Below are positions 16,619 through 26,465 of a stretch of 34,169 bases of DNA, one piece after another (position 1 is the first letter of the stretch; each line of letters begins with the position of its first letter). The position numbers were made by a program, and so were the translations under genes. Origin of the DNA: an uncultured Methylococcaceae bacterium (lineage in GTDB: Bacteria; Pseudomonadota; Gammaproteobacteria; Methylococcales; Methylomonadaceae); assembly GCA_903934035.1 (NCBI GenBank), contig CAIZMK010000278.1, forward strand, positions 1 to 34,169, written 5' to 3'. Under the pieces are notes generated by a model. It did not search any database. It was given only the letters and a program-made list of their open reading frames with translations, and was not told where the DNA came from.

Positions 16619-19144
16619 ATGAATCAAATTAAACCTCCTTTTCCTCTAAATCCACGCTGTGCTTTAATTTGCCTGCTAATGCTAGCAACTCCGATTGCCA
16701 TGGCTGATACCGAAACTTCAGCAGTACCTAAGGATGACAAAGCAACAACTAGCAAAAAAGCTGCCGGCACAAAAGATAAAAACACAGCGAGTACATCGAA
16801 ACCCAACGCTGATCAAGTACTGCCTACCGTTGATGTTAAGGGGGAAGCTGATACGGCTATCAAGCCTAAAATTAAAACTGAACAACAAAAGTTCAAGCTG
16901 CCAAACACGACAGCCAGCATAACAGCTAAGGAATTAGAACAGGATGTCAATATGACAACCACTGAAGATTCCGTTAAATACATGCCCAGTTTAATGGTAC
17001 GTAGACGCTATGTTGGCGATACCAATGCACCGTTAGCAACTAGAACTACCGGCACTAGTTCTAGTGCCCGCACCATGATTTATGCCGATGGCGTCTTGCT
17101 ATCTACTTTTCTTGGCAATAATAATGGTAATACTGGCTCACCGCGCTGGAACACCGTATCACCTAGTGAAATTGATAGAGTCGATTTTTTATATGGACCC
17201 TACTCAGCCGCTTATGCTGGGAATTCTATGGGGGGCGTACTTAATATAACGACCAAAATGCCGACCAAATTCGAATTTGGTGCGGATACTCAAGGCAGCA
17301 TCTCAGACTATACTGTCTATAACAGTCAGGGCACGGCTTATAGTCAAAAATACGCCATGTATGCTGGAGATAAATACAAAGACCTATCATTCCGCTTTGA
17401 TTACAGTCACTTACTTAGTGATAGCATGCCAATTAGCTTTATGACTGGCACTCCAGCCACACAAACAGCATCATTATCTGGAGCGGTTCCAGTGACTGGC
17501 GCAGTAAGAAGCGCAAACCCTTATGGTGCTGCTATGGATGTTTATGGAGCAGGTAGTTTAAACCGTACTGAACAGGATAATTTTAAATGGAAATTAGCTT
17601 ATGACATTACGCCCACCCTACGCGCGGCTTATACACTAGGATTATGGCAAAACACCGCTAACTCTGGCGTACAAAGCTTTTTAAAAGATGCCAATGGTAA
17701 TTCCGTTGTTAGCGGCAACGTTAAAATTAATGGTAAAGACTATGCTCTCGGCACAGCCTTTGCCCCCTCACTCATAGACCAAACCACTTGGTCACATGGC
17801 ATGAGCATAAAATCTGACACTGGTGGTAAATTTGATTGGGAACTTAACGGTAGCTTAGTTGAATTAGGCACCGACACTCAGCGCACTGCCGCTCAAGACC
17901 CTGTCGCTTTAGCTGCTTCATCAACTGGAGGCTTAGGTAAAACTACAGTACTTACAGGCTCTAACTGGAATACCGCGGATGCTAAAGGTATTTGGCGCCC
18001 GGGCGATTTTTACGGTGTACATGAAATCAGCTTCGGCTTCCACAATGATTCTTATCAACTAGTCAATCCAGTCTATAACACGCTTAATTGGCAAACCGGC
18101 GGCAATACCAGTGTAGTTTCTGACTCTGAAGGTAAAACCCGCACGCAAGCCTATTGGGCTCAAGATACATGGGATTTTGCTAAACAATGGAACTTTACAC
18201 TAGGCGGACGTCTGGAAGACTGGAATGCCTTTGATGGCTTAAACTCCTCTGTCGTTAGCAATAAATTAACGACTGTTTACCAAGCTGATAAAAGTTCCGT
18301 CAATTTCTCTCCCAAAGGTAAGCTAACTTGGACGCCGCAAGATTCATTGCGTTTTGGTATTTCTATGGGACAAGCCTTTCGCTACCCTACCGCTGCAGAA
18401 CTCTTTCAAACCACTGCTACGACCGTCGGCGGGGTGAATACCTTAGTTAATGGCAATCCTAATCTAAAGCCTGAAGATGTATTGTCTTCGGAAGTATCAA
18501 GTGAATATTTCTTACCTAAAGGCAACTTGCGCTTAAGCTTTTTCCAAGAGCGTGTTAAAGATGCTATTTATTCACAAGCATCATTATTATCTAATAACAC
18601 GGTGGCAACCTATACTACCAATATGGGACAAACTGATACCTTTGGTCTTGAATTAGCAGGTAATGCCAAAGACGTCTTTATTGATAAATTAAATTTTTAC
18701 GCCAGCGGCACTTGGGCTGACTCTACTATTACTGATAATAAAGCCAGTGATGCGGCTCTTAATGCACAATCTGCAGCTGCAAAAGCGACAGCACTCCTAA
18801 CCAATCCAGGCGCGTTAAATCCTACAACAGGCATGATGCAATCTAGAGTTCCTACATGGAGATCGTCGTTTACCTTAAGCTATAGCCCATTGCCGAAGTT
18901 AACAACTTCTGTTAGTGGTCGCTATAGTAGTGCTGCCTATGGTCAGAATAATAATAGCGATATCAATCACTTTACTTATGTCGGTGTTAGCTCTTATTTT
19001 GTAGTAGATACTAAAGTTAATTACCAATTTACTAAACAATGGTCTATGAATGCAGGTATCGATAATATTAATGGCCAAAACTACTGGATATACCATCCTT
19101 TCCCACAAAGAACTTATACAGCACAAATTAAGTTCAATTACTAA
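16619..19144 (+). CDS. TonB-dependent outer-membrane receptor
   Basis: Signal peptide, TonB-box-like LPTVDVKG, plug domain (IDRVDFLYGPYSAAYAGNSMGGVLNITTK), 22-strand-type barrel ending QIKFNY. Confidence 0.93.
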   Translation: MNQIKPPFPLNPRCALICLLMLATPIAMADTETSAVPKDDKATTSKKAAGTKDKNTASTSKPNADQVLPTVDVKGEADTAIKPKIKTEQQKFKLPNTTASITAKELEQDVNMTTTEDSVKYMPSLMVRRRYVGDTNAPLATRTTGTSSSARTMIYADGVLLSTFLGNNNGNTGSPRWNTVSPSEIDRVDFLYGPYSAAYAGNSMGGVLNITTKMPTKFEFGADTQGSISDYTVYNSQGTAYSQKYAMYAGDKYKDLSFRFDYSHLLSDSMPISFMTGTPATQTASLSGAVPVTGAVRSANPYGAAMDVYGAGSLNRTEQDNFKWKLAYDITPTLRAAYTLGLWQNTANSGVQSFLKDANGNSVVSGNVKINGKDYALGTAFAPSLIDQTTWSHGMSIKSDTGGKFDWELNGSLVELGTDTQRTAAQDPVALAASSTGGLGKTTVLTGSNWNTADAKGIWRPGDFYGVHEISFGFHNDSYQLVNPVYNTLNWQTGGNTSVVSDSEGKTRTQAYWAQDTWDFAKQWNFTLGGRLEDWNAFDGLNSSVVSNKLTTVYQADKSSVNFSPKGKLTWTPQDSLRFGISMGQAFRYPTAAELFQTTATTVGGVNTLVNGNPNLKPEDVLSSEVSSEYFLPKGNLRLSFFQERVKDAIYSQASLLSNNTVATYTTNMGQTDTFGLELAGNAKDVFIDKLNFYASGTWADSTITDNKASDAALNAQSAAAKATALLTNPGALNPTTGMMQSRVPTWRSSFTLSYSPLPKLTTSVSGRYSSAAYGQNNNSDINHFTYVGVSSYFVVDTKVNYQFTKQWSMNAGIDNINGQNYWIYHPFPQRTYTAQIKFNY

Positions 19145-19294
19145 GCTGCAATAGCTTGAGAGGTTACGTTTTGAGGTAGCCTCTCGCCCAGTCTTTAATA
19201 TTGTGTTTGATGATTAATCCCAGACCCACTTCCCCCTTGTTGCTGCTTTACTATTTGCATAGAATTTTAAAGTAGTGGCGCCTTCTCTCCAAGC

Positions 19295-19496
19295 CATAGG
19301 TATCTACACATGTTTCTTATCGGCGTGGAAACGATAAAAATCTCAGTAGGGGCGTATTGCATACGCCCTTATAAAATAAGCTCTATAACATTGGACTTTT
19401 AATAAATGGGCGTATGCAATACGCCCCTACGATCTTCACCACAATGTTATCGTTCGCGCGTGGGAATGCTAACAATTATTTGTGTAGATACCTATG
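19295..19496. mobile_element. MITE-like non-autonomous element, 202 bp, 16-bp TIRs, 10-bp target-site duplication (CTCTCCAAGC)
   Basis: TIR CATAGGTATCTACACA / TGTGTAGATACCTATG; flanks 19285-19294 and 19497-19506 both CTCTCCAAGC; no transposase inside. Confidence 0.88.
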
Positions 19497-19605
19497 CTCT
19501 CCAAGCGGACTTGAGTGATACATTTCAGGTATCACTACTATTTATCCTCAAAAAAACCAAACATCAGAAAGCATCTACTAAAAAAATTGTAAATTAAGTA
19601 ATACC

Positions 19606-20328
19606 TCAATCAACAACCATACTTACTGGCTCAGTCCACACACCTGCTCCAGCACTACCAATACCACGCACACGCACCCAATAGACTTTCCCAATGACCA
19701 AACCTTCTAACAGAATATGAGCTGAAGTAGTTGATGACAGCGCGTGACGCCAGTTGGCTTCGATGGATGGATCGGATTCTGTGATTTGAACTTCATAACT
19801 ACCTGCGCCTATAAGCTTAGCGATATGAATGTCAAAAGTGCCACTTTTTGCACCATGCGCGACGCGAAAATCATTAGGTGCAGGCAAAATATCGCCACCA
19901 CCTCCACGAACGATGTCTTTACGCAGATCATAACCGGCCGTGGCCAAAATATGTGTATCGCCTTGAGCAACGAGTTCCAGATAAGGAATCAAGCGTTTTA
20001 AAAGATTAGTTAATGCTTGCCTAGCACTATTACGCAGGGCTATTTTAAGGCTATCATGATTAATGGCGGCATGATAACTATCTACATAATCCGTGTAGGC
20101 TGTCGTTAATTGCTCTAACGTGGGAACTTGCACGATCCAAGGCACAGGATAATGAATATTGGCCGTTAAGCTAGTCACAATAGTTCCAGACTTGGCCAAA
20201 AAATCAGCTTCATTTAGTTGATCAAAGTTAATAATAAGCTTAGCTTGCATACAGGTACTCCTCAATAAGATGAAAAAACACAGGGCTATCAGCGTGCGGC
20301 ATGGTTTAGCTAGTTTCATAGAGCACAC
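19606..20328 (-). CDS. Hypothetical protein with C-terminal fibronectin type III-like domain
   Basis: C-terminal GSYEVQITESDPSIEANWRHALSSTTSAHILLEGLVIGKVYWVRVRGIGSAGAGVWTEPVSMVVD is FnIII-like; the start may be the internal MQAKLIINFDQL (20250). Confidence 0.65.
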   Translation of the reverse strand: MCSMKLAKPCRTLIALCFFILLRSTCMQAKLIINFDQLNEADFLAKSGTIVTSLTANIHYPVPWIVQVPTLEQLTTAYTDYVDSYHAAINHDSLKIALRNSARQALTNLLKRLIPYLELVAQGDTHILATAGYDLRKDIVRGGGGDILPAPNDFRVAHGAKSGTFDIHIAKLIGAGSYEVQITESDPSIEANWRHALSSTTSAHILLEGLVIGKVYWVRVRGIGSAGAGVWTEPVSMVVD

Positions 20329-21010
20329 ATAGTAAGCTTACGATTTACACAGAAATCATGAGTTATTACATGTTTTCGACGGGGGAGTCAGGTAGAGGTT
20401 AAGTTTAACGTTTATATTTTTATAACTAGATAATAACGAATATCTTATGAGGCTGGCTAACTATATTCCTATGCTGACATAAGTCAAGATATAAGCTGTG
20501 TTTTAACAAAGAACGATTGAATTTAACGCAGTTTAAGGACAACTTTATCTTAGCGGAATGTAATTTAGGTATAAATTCTCGGGTTTTAAGCGACAAACTT
20601 CTAATTTGTTTAGCTCCGATTGCACTTTGATTAGCCAATTATCGCCGAGAAAAATATTTTTCAGCAATTAGTCATCAATCGCTGTCAATAGTGATGACTG
20701 AAATTGCAAATCGCGCGCAGCAAAGTTGCAACTCATCGCTATCAAATCCTAATTGGGCGCAAGCGATTCCAATTCGAGTTAAACGAAACTGCCTATTTGT
20801 CGCATCAAAGTACAATCGTCAGCTGATAAAGGCCAATTTGGCGCTGTAAAACTGCCTGTTTTTTTGCTTATTTTCAAGTATTTCGATACCTAAAAGACAG
20901 TCTATTAAATGTTAATGACTAAAAATAAATTAAAGTCATGAGGTTAGTACAGAGCAATCGTATTTCCCATTAGTAGTAGACAATGTATTTTTGCACATCT
21001 TACAAAATAA

Positions 21011-21160
21011 AAAGCTGTAAGGCGCATTATTTGTAGGTTGGATTCGCCGTTAGGCAATCCACCGCAAAACGGCTGGCTGTCATCGGCGGTTTGCTGGCGC
21101 TAAATCACCCTACGCCATACTATGATTTACGTTTTATTATGCTGAAATGGAAAGCCAAGT
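21011..21160. repeat. Direct repeat copy A flanking parDE
   Basis: GCTGTAAGGCGCATTATTTGTAGGTTGGATTCGCCGTTAGGCAATC...TTTTATTATGCTGAAATGGAAAGCCAAG; matches 21882-22048. Confidence 0.8.
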
Positions 21161-21210
21161 GGACAGTGTTTTTCTGCCCACCACACTTATTGACTGCTTG
21201 TTTTACATAG

Positions 21211-21513
21211 CTACCAAGAGCCACTAACATGTCTGGTTACGTCCATTCGGCAATGTAAAATACGAGCAACCTCGATTTCTGTTTTGCCGACACGGTAGAA
21301 AATAATATGACGATTAATATTAAAACTACGTACTCTCTCATCAATTTCATTTCGAAACTTACCAAGTTCTGGGGAAAGGACTAGATTTTCTAAGCCGCTT
21401 TTAATTTCAGAAAGGTATGCTTTTGTTTGCTTATTACCCCAAGTCATCAGTGTGTAGCTCTTAATATTTTGTAAATCATCCTGTGCTTCTTTTGATAATC
21501 TATATCCCTGCAT
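21211..21513 (-). CDS. parE: ParE/RelE-superfamily toxin
   Basis: MQGYRLSKEAQDDLQNIKSYTLMTWG...FRNEIDERVRSFNINRHIIFYRVGKTEIEVARILHCRMDVTRHV; paired with the upstream ParD. Confidence 0.88.
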   Translation of the reverse strand: MQGYRLSKEAQDDLQNIKSYTLMTWGNKQTKAYLSEIKSGLENLVLSPELGKFRNEIDERVRSFNINRHIIFYRVGKTEIEVARILHCRMDVTRHVSGSW

Positions 21514-21519
21514 TAACAA

Positions 21520-21762
21520 TTATTCCTTATCGAGCTCTTCAAAAAAGGCACGGCCATCGACGCTTTCACCTCTATCTAAATGTTTTATTCCTTTGTTAAC
21601 CTCGCTTCTAAGTTTATCCAGTTTTATCTGGTATATCCATGCTTCATGGGTTTCCATAAAACGTAAAGATTCTCGAATAACTTCACTGGCGTTGTTATAC
21701 ATTCCGCTGGCGACTTTCGCTTTTACCATTTTTTCAAGTTGATCTGTCAGTGATACATGCAT
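21520..21762 (-). CDS. parD: ParD-type antitoxin
   Basis: HVSLTDQLEKMVKAKVASGMYNNASEVIRESLRFME (ribbon-helix-helix ParD motif). Confidence 0.88.
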   Translation of the reverse strand: MHVSLTDQLEKMVKAKVASGMYNNASEVIRESLRFMETHEAWIYQIKLDKLRSEVNKGIKHLDRGESVDGRAFFEELDKE

Positions 21763-21881
21763 GTTTTGCCTCCTTGGTGCTTAAGGCCTAATGATACAAA
21801 GATTATCAAAGATTGACAATCGAATGAGGGCAGGAAAGGCAAGTGGTTTGCATACGATAAGTCCTTAATTCCGTAAGTCCT

Positions 21882-22048
21882 AAAACTGTAAGGCGGATTA
21901 TTTGTAGGGTGGATTCGCCGATAGGCAATCAACCCTACAAAGGCTGGCTGTCATCGGCGTTGTGCGATGATTGGCGGTTTGTTGACGCGAAACCACCCTA
22001 CACCATACTATTGATTTAGGTTTTATTATGCTGAAATGGAAAGCTAGG
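21882..22048. repeat. Direct repeat copy B flanking parDE
   Basis: AACTGTAAGGCGGATTATTTGTAGGGTGGATTCGCCGATAGGCAATC...TTTTATTATGCTGAAATGGAAAGCTAG. Confidence 0.8.
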
Positions 22049-22210
22049 TAAGCAATGCTCACCGCTCACCATTTTTATCAGCAAAAAGTGGGCAAACAAT
22101 AAATAAATACTTGCTTAGATTCCAGTCATAACTGCCATCGATAATAAAGAAATTTGTAAACAGTACACAGCTATTGTTTGTTGTCTTTGGCAGCCTTAAT
22201 TAAAAAGTAA

Positions 22211-22244
22211 GGCATATCACCTAATGACTGTGTCATATGCCACA
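22211..22244. promoter_or_regulatory. Putative regulatory tandem sites GGCATATCACC and GTGTCATATGCCACA, 21 bp apart
   Basis: Shared motif with 16364-16381 and 27357-27410; all three follow a TTAATTAA block. Confidence 0.45.
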
Positions 22245-22517
22245 TTTTTTATCTTTATTACCTAAAGAAACATTGAAAAACAAGGCTTTTAATCACTTAT
22301 CAACAAACAAAACTAATAGTTAATGCAAACACTATGCCAACTATAGCGGCATAATGTCGCGCGGCAATATGCCACATTTTCAGGACTTTTGATTGTCATT
22401 AGAATGCTTGCAACTCTTCTGTGCTCCTGCTCTTATAGGATTAGAGTTACCTTCCTTCCTCTCTTAATACGGTCAGTTTCTTGGCCGTATCTTTTTTTTA
22501 TACTGTTGGTGCGAATC

Positions 22518-23180
22518 ATGAAAAGATCCCATTTAATTGATATTCCCCCTATCACCAATGATGCAGAATTTATTAGGCAAGTTGCTTTTCACGAAGCAGG
22601 TCACGCCGCCGCTATTCATATTAGAAACAAACAACAACAATTGCCGCCTATCTATTTTCAAATCTACATTAATCACGCTTATAAAGGCAAAGAATGTACT
22701 TACAGAGCTTATGAAAACGCTAGCGCCTATCTAACTAAAATAGAAGATGGCCGCTTGATCCATACCCTGCCTTCTTCAGTTGCTAAAGCGATTAGTGATT
22801 TCACGCCAGCGCAAGAATTCCAATATCAAGTCGCTTTTGAAGCCGACATCGTTAATTTATTAGCAGGGCCGCTGTCTGAGGCCAACTATATAGCCCTGAG
22901 AGATGATGAACCTATCAATCCTAATTTAATTCATCTGGATGCCCTACATTTTTATGGTGGTCGTTCTGACATAGCAACCATTAACGACTATATCGATTGC
23001 CTTGAGCTGACTCTAGCGCAACGCCAAGCAAAATTAGTATCACTCTTTTTAAAAGCCTTTGCCTTCATTAAAGACCCAGCAAATTGGCGCGCAATTTTAA
23101 CGTTAGCGGAATACATTATTTCCAGCAAAAAAAACATCATCGTTTATGAAAATATTGCCAGCGTATTAGCAATCTCATGA
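22518..23180 (+). CDS. M41/FtsH-protease-like zinc-binding protein without ATPase domain (HEAGH motif)
   Basis: VAFHEAGHAAAIHI, then FEADIVNLLAGPLSEANY...LHFYGGRSDIATINDYI, reminiscent of the FtsH peptidase domain; ORF in the track begins at 22389 but MKRSHLI is the better start. Confidence 0.65.
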   Translation: MKRSHLIDIPPITNDAEFIRQVAFHEAGHAAAIHIRNKQQQLPPIYFQIYINHAYKGKECTYRAYENASAYLTKIEDGRLIHTLPSSVAKAISDFTPAQEFQYQVAFEADIVNLLAGPLSEANYIALRDDEPINPNLIHLDALHFYGGRSDIATINDYIDCLELTLAQRQAKLVSLFLKAFAFIKDPANWRAILTLAEYIISSKKNIIVYENIASVLAIS

Positions 23181-23350
23181 GCTCATTAAGTAATGAAGAG
23201 TTGCTTGCGAAAATAGAAAAGATGCTGTTGGCTAAAGAAGACCCTGTCTTTATATACGACGATAAGTTTATAGCACTATTAGAAGTATTAAAATACAGAG
23301 CCATTCAGAGGCTTAAATACGGCAAGACGCAATACTGGGAACGTCAATAG
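23177..23350 (+). CDS. Small 57-aa protein translationally coupled (ATGA) to the HEAGH protein
   Basis: MSSLSNEELLAKIEKMLLAKEDPVFIYDDKFIALLEVLKYRAIQRLKYGKTQYWERQ*; ATG overlaps upstream TGA. Too short for the supplied track. Confidence 0.6.
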   Translation: MSSLSNEELLAKIEKMLLAKEDPVFIYDDKFIALLEVLKYRAIQRLKYGKTQYWERQ

Positions 23351-23625
23351 CCCATTGCGTCAAATCAAGTTACAAGTCAAACCTCGTCATCTTCTTGGCA
23401 ATGAGACTGCGTTGATAGCTGATAGTCCTGAGCTAAAGCCCGAATAGACACTATCTGTTGCAGCAACATGCAGTTTGTAACAAAATCAATCTTTGATTGT
23501 CCCATCCAGTTTTTCAAGATTGCTCGGATTTATAGACTAGCCACTTAACATGGGACAAAGCATTTGCATAGATATTACGGTAGGTTGGACTAACGGCTCT
23601 ATCGTTAACCCAACATTGATGCCGA

Positions 23626-23664
23626 GTAGTGTGGGTTAACGATAAAGTTGTTTACCCACACTAC
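23626..23664. terminator. Hairpin GTAGTGTGGGTTAAC/GTTTACCCACACTAC downstream of the ABC operon
   Basis: 15-bp stem with one mismatch, immediately past the stop of the minus-strand operon. Confidence 0.5.
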
Positions 23665-23679
23665 AAACTAAATCACCAC

Positions 23680-25056
23680 TCATGATTTAGCAAACTGTCT
23701 TCGCAAGGCAAACAATAAGCCCAAAAAAGCCAGCGCGATAAGGGCTTGAATACCTGATAAGCGCCAACAGGCTGCGTTATCTTGCTGAGCATTAAAGGCA
23801 AAGCTTGGTAGCGGTGCGGATTCATTAGCAGACCAAGGACTATTAGCCATAATGCTTGGTACAAAGCGTGCTCGCCATTGATCTTCAAAATGATTCACCT
23901 GGGCTATAAAATCGGCATAACGCGGCGCATCTAAACCCGCTAAGCGATCGGCCATTAAAACCATGGCTAAAGCCGGTGATAGCGCAGACCAACGTTCCAT
24001 GAACTCAAACTGGCTTTTACGCGCCGCATCAAAACTAACCATCAAGGGTCGTATTTGGCTATCTAGTTCCAAACCTGCAGGCAAGGCGCTAATCTCGCGG
24101 GCTAATTCTGTCGTCGGTGGCGTGATCTCGGGATGATCTGTGTACCACTTGCTTAACAAACTTTGTCGCTGCTGATTACTGAGTTCTTGGAAATGACGTA
24201 TATCAATAATAGCAGTCAAGCGTGAGGGCATTGTGCTATGTTGATTAGCTGCAAACGATAAGCCCGCCGGTACGGCAAAGGTTAGTATTAACCAAACCCC
24301 TAGCATGACTAGGGCAGCAGCCCCCGAAGAAATTCGTAGCAATAAAGCTAAGCCTGCGATAGCAAACCACAGCAAGGCATAACAACTAATAAAGATTAGC
24401 CACTGCGCTAATGCCGCAAGGCTAGAGCCTGAATCTAAAGCAAAAGTAATGCCTGAACTTATGAACATGAGCATTAACACTAAGCCAAAGCGCACTGCCA
24501 AAGCCGTAAAGACCAGCATCCAAGGTTTTGTACTTTGTGTACAGACTAAGCGCCAAACGCCACTTTCTCTATCTTCTTGTATCAAACCATAACTTAAAGC
24601 AATTATAAGCAGCGGTGTAAACAAAGCTAATAAGGTAGAGAAATCCAAAAAGCCTAATTCGTGCATTAAGGGATTAAATAAAGGGTCGCTGGTGCGGCCA
24701 TCGGTATGGCGATTACGAATTGAAGCGTTAATGGTCGTGCTTATAAAATCCAATTGACTAACATTAAGTGCCAACCCCCCCAAGACTGGCATGTGCAAGG
24801 CTTGTGCCTTAGAGCCTAAAGCATAAGCGCTGGCTTTTTCAGCTGATTCATGGGCTTTTGGCGCGTCATGCATTTCTGCTTGATTAACCCCTGCGTGAAT
24901 CTTAACGGGTGTCGCTTCCGTATGCCGATATTCGCGTGCGACTAGGCCAGACCAAGTAGCGCTCACTGTCATCAGTACAAAAAATAAAGCTAGCACCCAC
25001 AAGTTAAGGGGGGTGCGGCTAAAACGTAGCCATTCTATCGGGATCAAGGTCATCAT
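23680..25056 (-). CDS. ABC-2 type permease, DUF3526-like
   Basis: N-terminal TM, long periplasmic loop, then LSYGLIQEDRESGVWRLVCTQSTKP; overlaps the upstream permease. Confidence 0.8.
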   Translation of the reverse strand: MMTLIPIEWLRFSRTPLNLWVLALFFVLMTVSATWSGLVAREYRHTEATPVKIHAGVNQAEMHDAPKAHESAEKASAYALGSKAQALHMPVLGGLALNVSQLDFISTTINASIRNRHTDGRTSDPLFNPLMHELGFLDFSTLLALFTPLLIIALSYGLIQEDRESGVWRLVCTQSTKPWMLVFTALAVRFGLVLMLMFISSGITFALDSGSSLAALAQWLIFISCYALLWFAIAGLALLLRISSGAAALVMLGVWLILTFAVPAGLSFAANQHSTMPSRLTAIIDIRHFQELSNQQRQSLLSKWYTDHPEITPPTTELAREISALPAGLELDSQIRPLMVSFDAARKSQFEFMERWSALSPALAMVLMADRLAGLDAPRYADFIAQVNHFEDQWRARFVPSIMANSPWSANESAPLPSFAFNAQQDNAACWRLSGIQALIALAFLGLLFALRRQFAKS

Positions 25057-26465
25057 GGAGTTAATCTCTTAGCGGATAAGGACAATAATAACAGTGCTAC
25101 GAGTAGCCAAGCCGTCAAAACGACTAGATCTAACTGTGCCTGTTGCAAAGCAAACCGGCTATCGGGTGGGCTATAGTTAAAATCTTTTACGCTACGCCAA
25201 TCAGCACTCTCTCCTTTGGCATTGCGCTCAGTGCCATGGCTGCGCTCTCTGTCCCAGTCTTCGGTCAGGTTAATAAAGTAATGGCGATACTCTTCTGCGG
25301 CGTCTTCAAAATGACGCTGATGCGCTAAATCCATACCGGCTAAGGTCATAGACAAAGAACGCATAGCTAAGCTTGGGCCTAAGCTAGAGCCGATAAGTGT
25401 TAAATGTTGTTGCCTTAAGAAGTTATCGCGCAAGCGATCAAAATGCAGGGCATGGACACGACTAGAATAATGATCATTAAATTGACGATTTAACGACACA
25501 AAACCCACGGGCAATTCGTCTTTACTATTGACGTGATACTGCGCCAATAATTGTGCTTCAAAAGCTTTGTTACGCTGCTCGTGATTGCCCTCACCATTAA
25601 GGCCTAGGTCGATATCTTGTTTAATCGCCGCCCAAAAAACCTCAGCACTCGGATTAGGCGATAACGCTTGCGCCAATACCGCACCCAAGCGCGGGCCAAT
25701 AAACACAGAGCCTAGCCAGAAAGCCAATAAAAAGAATAAAGTAACGCGACTGGTTTTAAAGTAAGCCGAAGCGGCAATAGCAAGGGCTGCAAATATCGCG
25801 TAATACAACAAAAATGACAGTAACAACAAACCCAGACGAAGCCCTTCATCAGCGCTTAAGTTAAAGCTTTCTTGTAGCAGCAAAAAAGCCAGTAGTAAGG
25901 CCGGCGACAACACCAAACTAAATGCGGCTAGAAGCCCCAGCAATTTACCAAACACTAAAGCTTGGGTATTCAGCCCCAAGCTATGCAGCATACGCAAGGT
26001 GCCGCGTTCACGTTCTTGGCTGATGGTGTCAAAGGTTAGCGCCACGATCAGTAAAGGCAGTAAAGCATAGAGTACAAAGCTGGTGGTCATTTGCCCAAAA
26101 CGATGAGCCAGTGTTTCATCGGCACTAGGATTAAAGCGTTCAAAATTGCGCTTATGCGGCTCTAGCCATAAAGATTGACCGATAAAAGGTCTTAAGCCTG
26201 GATCTAAGGCGGCTACAGCTGTATCGGGTTTAAAGACATAAATACCGTAATGGGCTGCCGCATGGGGGCTCTTAACGCTTTGCGTGTCCCATTGTTGTTT
26301 AGCAGTGCTGCCGACACTGAGTTTTTCAGCACGTAGTTGTTGCGTCTGCATAGTCGAGGATAATAAAAAGCCTACAAAAATCACCAGCAATGAACAGCCC
26401 AGTATCAATAAGCGGCCATCACGCAAGGTAGAAACAAATTCTTTGTGGACAATAGCGCTTATCAT
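25053..26465 (-). CDS. ABC-2 type permease, DUF3526-like
   Basis: ALTFDTISQERERGTLRMLHSLGLNTQALVFGKLLG; ATGA-type overlaps with both neighbours. Confidence 0.8.
   Translation of the reverse strand: MISAIVHKEFVSTLRDGRLLILGCSLLVIFVGFLLSSTMQTQQLRAEKLSVGSTAKQQWDTQSVKSPHAAAHYGIYVFKPDTAVAALDPGLRPFIGQSLWLEPHKRNFERFNPSADETLAHRFGQMTTSFVLYALLPLLIVALTFDTISQERERGTLRMLHSLGLNTQALVFGKLLGLLAAFSLVLSPALLLAFLLLQESFNLSADEGLRLGLLLLSFLLYYAIFAALAIAASAYFKTSRVTLFFLLAFWLGSVFIGPRLGAVLAQALSPNPSAEVFWAAIKQDIDLGLNGEGNHEQRNKAFEAQLLAQYHVNSKDELPVGFVSLNRQFNDHYSSRVHALHFDRLRDNFLRQQHLTLIGSSLGPSLAMRSLSMTLAGMDLAHQRHFEDAAEEYRHYFINLTEDWDRERSHGTERNAKGESADWRSVKDFNYSPPDSRFALQQAQLDLVVLTAWLLVALLLLSLSAKRLTP

Noticed and set aside
19406-19597. 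Plus ORF 19406-19597
   Set aside because: Starts inside the MITE-like element and is mostly repeat sequence.
20426-20638. Minus ORF 20426-20638 (70 aa)
   Set aside because: Possible start MANQSAIGAK but no supporting motif or strong ribosome site; left unannotated.
21747-21932. Minus ORF 21747-21932
   Set aside because: Overlaps the parD upstream region and the flanking repeat; repeat-derived translation.
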